In this document: one piece after another, positions 16,964 through 20,543 of the stretch | How positions within the stretch are numbered: position 1 is the first letter of the stretch | Layout of the letters: each line of letters begins with the position of its first letter | DNA from: Blastomyces gilchristii SLH14081 | Taxonomy: Eukaryota > Ascomycota > Eurotiomycetes > Onygenales > Ajellomycetaceae | Direction of reading: 5' to 3' | Assembly (NCBI RefSeq): GCF_000003855.2 | Contig: NW_003101682.1 | Location: 1,282,865-1,303,407 of the forward strand | Length of the DNA: 20,543 nucleotides | Program-made: the position numbers and the translations under genes | Notes under the pieces: model-generated | The model's input: only the letters and a program-made list of their open reading frames with translations | Told to the model about the DNA's origin: nothing | The model's database searches: none

Positions 16964-17890
16964 GATATATTAAATCTAGCTTTAATATCTCAATATTTAA
17001 TAGATTCTGCAAGGGATTGAGAACAGCAATACTAGATTTCTATTAAATTTGAGAATTAACTCTATATTGATATAATCATTGACAAAGTCTTCTATTTTGA
17101 GATATAAATAACCAGTTTCTCTACATTCTGCTGATAATATTTATATTATTATATAGAAACAGACTTATATTCTCTATAATATCAAGACTCTGAAGAGAGA
17201 AAGTCTTGATAGAGAGTATACAGTAATACATATCTTAGCAGTTTCTATCTCATTCTTCTACAGCAGTTAATGCAAAAAAAAAAGATCTTAGAAATAGTTT
17301 TTTACTTCTCTTGAAAAAGTAAGGTGATTTTCTCTGAGTTTTACACAATATTCTTACAAAGAATAAAAAACAGAGCTGTTTTCTGTCATAATTTCATATT
17401 CTTTTAAGTAAGAATTACTTTTTCAGTGACTGAAGAGCTTTTATTAATACTTAATTCTTTTTTATACTCTTTATTAACTGATTTGAGTTGCACACTTGTT
17501 GTGTGAGAAGAATTGAATAATTTAGAATAAAATTAAATAGTTTTAATCAATTTCTCTGTAAAAAATTGATTTATTTTTTGTCAGTTTTTCTCTCAAAAAC
17601 TGTCATATCATCTGATTCATTATTAATTGATATCATACTCTTTCTCACTGTATTTCAAGAAAGAGATTGTAAAGATTTTATTGATTTATCTCAAAAATCA
17701 ATTTTAGTTTATTAGATTCTCTTTAAAAATCTAATCTAGTTACTGAACTAGTGTGAAAAAAATCAGATGTTTTATACATAAAAGTCTTTTATTCTTCTTT
17801 TGAAACAGTCTAACCAACTTTTTAATTGAAAACAGACTTAGAAATATCTCAATTAAAACAGTCTGATCAACTTTTCATTGAGTGAGAATA
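16961..17890 (+). repeat. LINE E leader: closely spaced stem-loops
   Basis: This non-coding AT-rich stretch directly precedes LINE ORF1. It contains many perfect short inverted repeats: 16962-16991 (11 bp with a bulge), 17180-17211 (10 bp), 17349-17365 (7 bp), 17367-17382 (7 bp), 17545-17571 (9 bp), 17582-17602 (8 bp), 17638-17665 (8 bp), 17680-17702 (8 bp), 17711-17735 (8 bp), 17736-17751 (6 bp) and 17820-17858 (10 bp). Several loops begin CTCT. A direct repeat of about 25 bases (ACAGTCTRAYCAACTTTT) occurs near 17805 and 17857. It is taken as the LINE 5' UTR by position only; the 5' end of the element is not defined. Confidence 0.55.
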
Positions 17891-19525
17891 ATGAGTTTAA
17901 AAATACACTCAGTTGATGTGAAAAAAGATGCTTTCTCAAATGCTATTCCTGAGATTGAAATTCTGAAGAGAAGAAAGAAAGAAGAAATAGAGAAATAATA
18001 AGTTCTTGAAATACAGAAACTTGAAAAAGTAAGCAAGATTCTTGAAAAGCAGTATCTGAGTGAGATGAATGAAGAAGTTCTGTTAATTCTTCATACTCAG
18101 ACTAGATAACTACAGGAGATGATCAAGTTCAAACTTGAAATCTCAAACACAGTTTAAAAAACATTGAAAATTTCTTATACAATTACTAACTCTTCATCTT
18201 ACTCTTCTTCTTTTTTTTCTACTTCTTCTTCTTCTTTGAATCAGAAGAAAACATATGCTCAAGCAGCTGAATCTGCTGTCTCTAAACCTGCTATCTCAAA
18301 ACCTGCTCAAAATCCTGAGAAAACTGAGAAGAATACTGTTCATATCTCTATTCATAGAAAAGTGAAAAAGAAAATATAAAAAGAGAAAAACTTTCAAATC
18401 TTCAGAAATAGAAGACTTATTCTCAAAGTCTCAAATCAGGACATTCTGCAAAGAAACAAGCTAAACTTAAATCTCATTTTCAGAATCAGAAATGAAATTA
18501 ATCAGCAGTTCTTTTCTCAGTTGATGACTGATATTAAAGTTCAAAAATCAGTTATAGCTTCAATTGAGTTATCATTCTTTGAAAACTTCATTATTCTGAC
18601 TACAATGTCTGAATTCAGTGCTGAATTTCTTATTCAGAATGAGAATCTCTGAAAGTCAGCAGTAGAATTTTTACTAAACACAATAATTCTATCTGAGAGA
18701 GATGAAAAGTGAGACAAATTCATTCTTCATAATATTTTAGTTGAAATTTTTGACTGTGAAGAAGAAATGCTACTTCTCAAAAATGAATTGAAAGAATACA
18801 ACTCTATTCAACTGAAAAAGAAGCCTGTATGACTAAATTCAATTGAGTTCAGATAAAGCAGGAGAAATACCTCTGTTCTAGTATATATAAAAACACTTGA
18901 ACAGTCAAAGATCTCTGAAGTAAGAGTAGTAGATTTGAAAATGAGAGTTTATGAATACAAAGACTCAAGAATGAATCTCAAAGCTCAAACACAGTGTTCA
19001 AACTGTCAAAGATATAGACACTTTGTAATCTTATATTTTAGAGACTCAAAATGTGCATTCTGTGCCAGAGATCACAAAACTAGTGAGCATAAATGTGAAA
19101 CATGCTTAAAAAGAGATGAAATATATTAACACACTCTGCTTAAGTGCTCTAATTACAAAGAAAAACATGCATCTAGCTTAAAAGAATGTATATTTACTTC
19201 TAGAACTCAAAAGAACTGAAGAAAAGATGAAGCTCAAAGTCAATCTAGAACTGAAGAGAAGAGTCAAGTCAGTAGACTTATAACTACAAGCTTAAAAAGA
19301 AGAAACTCTTAACTATTTAAATCTTCAAACTTCAATTCTCTCACTAAATGTAAACAGAATTTGAATCCTTAAACTTCTATTAAGATTAGAGAATTGAGAA
19401 ATGACTCTGATAATAAACTAGATATAATACAAGCAGTTGAGATCTCTACTTTTCAAAATAGTTATAATCTACTATCTGATGATAGTGACTAGATTCTACT
19501 CTATCTCTACTCTCTTTTAGTATGA
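17891..19525 (+). pseudogene. LINE E ORF1 (Gag-like, zinc knuckles), RIP-mutated
   Basis: This is the nucleic-acid-binding ORF1 of a Tad-type LINE. The frame starts with ATG at 17891 and stays the same to TGA at 19523-19525, about 544 codons interrupted by substitution stops. It has a charged N-terminal segment (LKRRKKEEIEK), a serine-rich stretch then KKTYAQAAES (about 18240-18270), and an RRM-like region (RRLILKVSNQ ... EFSAEFLIQNENL, about 18400-18650). A zinc-knuckle region follows at about 18980-19115: CSNCQRYRHF, then CAFCARDHKTSEHKCETC. Stops at several likely Trp positions are TGA (after NENL, DEK and KKPV). The last stop overlaps an ATG at 19522. It cannot make a full protein. Confidence 0.85.
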
Positions 19526-20543
19526 ATATACAACAAAAATAACAAAAAAAGTTTAAAACTCTTCAAAAATCACATTTATTCAAAATAATGTGAATAGAAA
19601 CTCAAATTGTATTTATTCTTATCTTCAAATTACATTTGAATAAAAAGTTGATTTTATACTACTTCAGAAACTGAATTTTAATACTGAGTAAAATTATATC
19701 ATTTCTCATTCAAGCTACTACTACTTTCTACCTCAAAAGTCTGAGATAAAGTCAAGAGTAGTGATCTATGAAAGAAAGAGATCAAGATATTAATTTAATC
19801 TAAGATTTGATATCATATCTGACTCTGATATTCTGGTGAGTGATATTATAGATAAAGAAAATGAGTTTAATACTATACAGCTTATAAATATCTATAATGA
19901 AAAGTCATTGAAGAAAAATAACAATATCTGAACAATTGATAGAGAATTTCTAAACATAACTTTATCAAGAAACTCTATAATTGCAGAAGATTTCAATGCA
20001 TATCATCTCTGATGAAATTCAGAATGTAAGAGAGCAGTGAGAGCTGATAATCTGATTGAATGAATATTTAAGCATTTAATAGATTTAATTAATAAGTCTG
20101 ATCAATAAACATTCTTTAGAAAAGATATAAAACAGAAGTCTATTATAGATCTAATCTTCATGTCATAAAATCTAATGAAAAGAAGACTTGTAAACTGGTT
20201 TATTAATTTAAATAAGACATCAGAATCAGGTCATGAGATTATTCAATTTAATATTAAACTGAGTGAAAAATAAATGAGTGAAAATCCTCTTCTCTCTAAT
20301 CAGTATAACTTTGAAAAAGCTGATTGAAAAGCAGTTGAAGAAAGTATAAAACTGTTAAAATCTGAAAGATGAAATGAGCTATATTGAAATTCTGATCAAG
20401 ATATCTCAAATGAAATGCTTGAGAATAGAGTGAAGCTTATTACATCTATTATTCTAACAAGTGTTAGAGATAATATTTCAAAGAGAAAATCTTCTGAGTA
20501 TTCAAAACCTTGATGAAATAAGAATATCTCATCTAAAAGGAAA
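19521..20543 (+). pseudogene. LINE E ORF2, endonuclease part, cut by window end
   Basis: This is the N-terminal apurinic-like endonuclease domain of LINE ORF2, in the +1 frame relative to ORF1. The frame shows ITFIQNNVNRN, then KVDFILLQK (Glu of the usual LLQE changed to Lys). After SRVVIYERK it has LINIYNE and AEDFNAYH followed by two TGA codons where Trp-Trp is expected (about 19983-20015). SIIDLIFMS (usual IDLTF) is at about 20140. Near the end KP is again followed by two TGA codons. All these motifs are in one frame, with only substitution-type damage. The reverse transcriptase lies beyond the window. The exact start codon is unclear. Confidence 0.85.

Noticed and set aside
16961..17890. 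CRISPR-like array
   Set aside because: The stems differ in sequence and spacing; there is no common repeat unit, and the context is a eukaryotic LINE.

Overview
The window looks like filamentous ascomycete (Pezizomycotina) DNA. The evidence is a nucleoside hydrolase gene with short spliceosomal introns (GT...AG, CTRAY-like branch sites), Tad-type LINE and Ty1/Copia elements, and abrupt switches between GC-balanced gene DNA and very AT-rich DNA. In the AT-rich parts coding frames are broken by substitutions, mostly C-to-T and G-to-A, with few or no indels. This is the footprint of repeat-induced point mutation (RIP) or a similar process. I cannot name the species.

Layout. 1-3254 is AT-rich. 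It holds the 3' ends of three same-strand copies of one LINE family (A 1-638, B about 639-1653, C 2416-3254), each ending in an (AAT)n tail. Copy C is split by a roughly 505 bp MITE-like insertion with inverted termini and a 9 bp target duplication. 1654-2415 is an unassigned pyrimidine-rich block. About 3700-11160 is a GC-normal gene island with two supported genes. One is a single-exon gene on the minus strand (3949-5433) for a membrane-anchored, lysine/glutamate-rich protein of unknown function. The other is a six-exon plus-strand gene (7606-9698) for an inosine-uridine-type nucleoside hydrolase. The island ends in low-complexity tracts and a tRNA-derived sequence (11049-11156).

11160-16260 is AT-rich again: an uncharacterised block, a fourth LINE 3' end (D), and a minus-strand Copia Gag-Pol pseudogene whose zinc knuckle, protease, RT and RNase H remnants share one frame. 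16261-16960 is a small GC-normal patch with a 78 bp direct repeat and possible gene fragments. From 16961 to the end lies a Tad-type LINE (E): a leader packed with short stem-loops, ORF1 with zinc knuckles, and the endonuclease part of ORF2, cut by the window end.

The genes do not form a pathway. The nucleoside hydrolase would act in purine/pyrimidine salvage. The elements appear inactive, with lost catalytic residues and many stops. The most interesting structures are the LINE 3' UTR hairpin, whose loop occurs in two opposite orientations among the four copies, and the stem-loop array in front of LINE ORF1.
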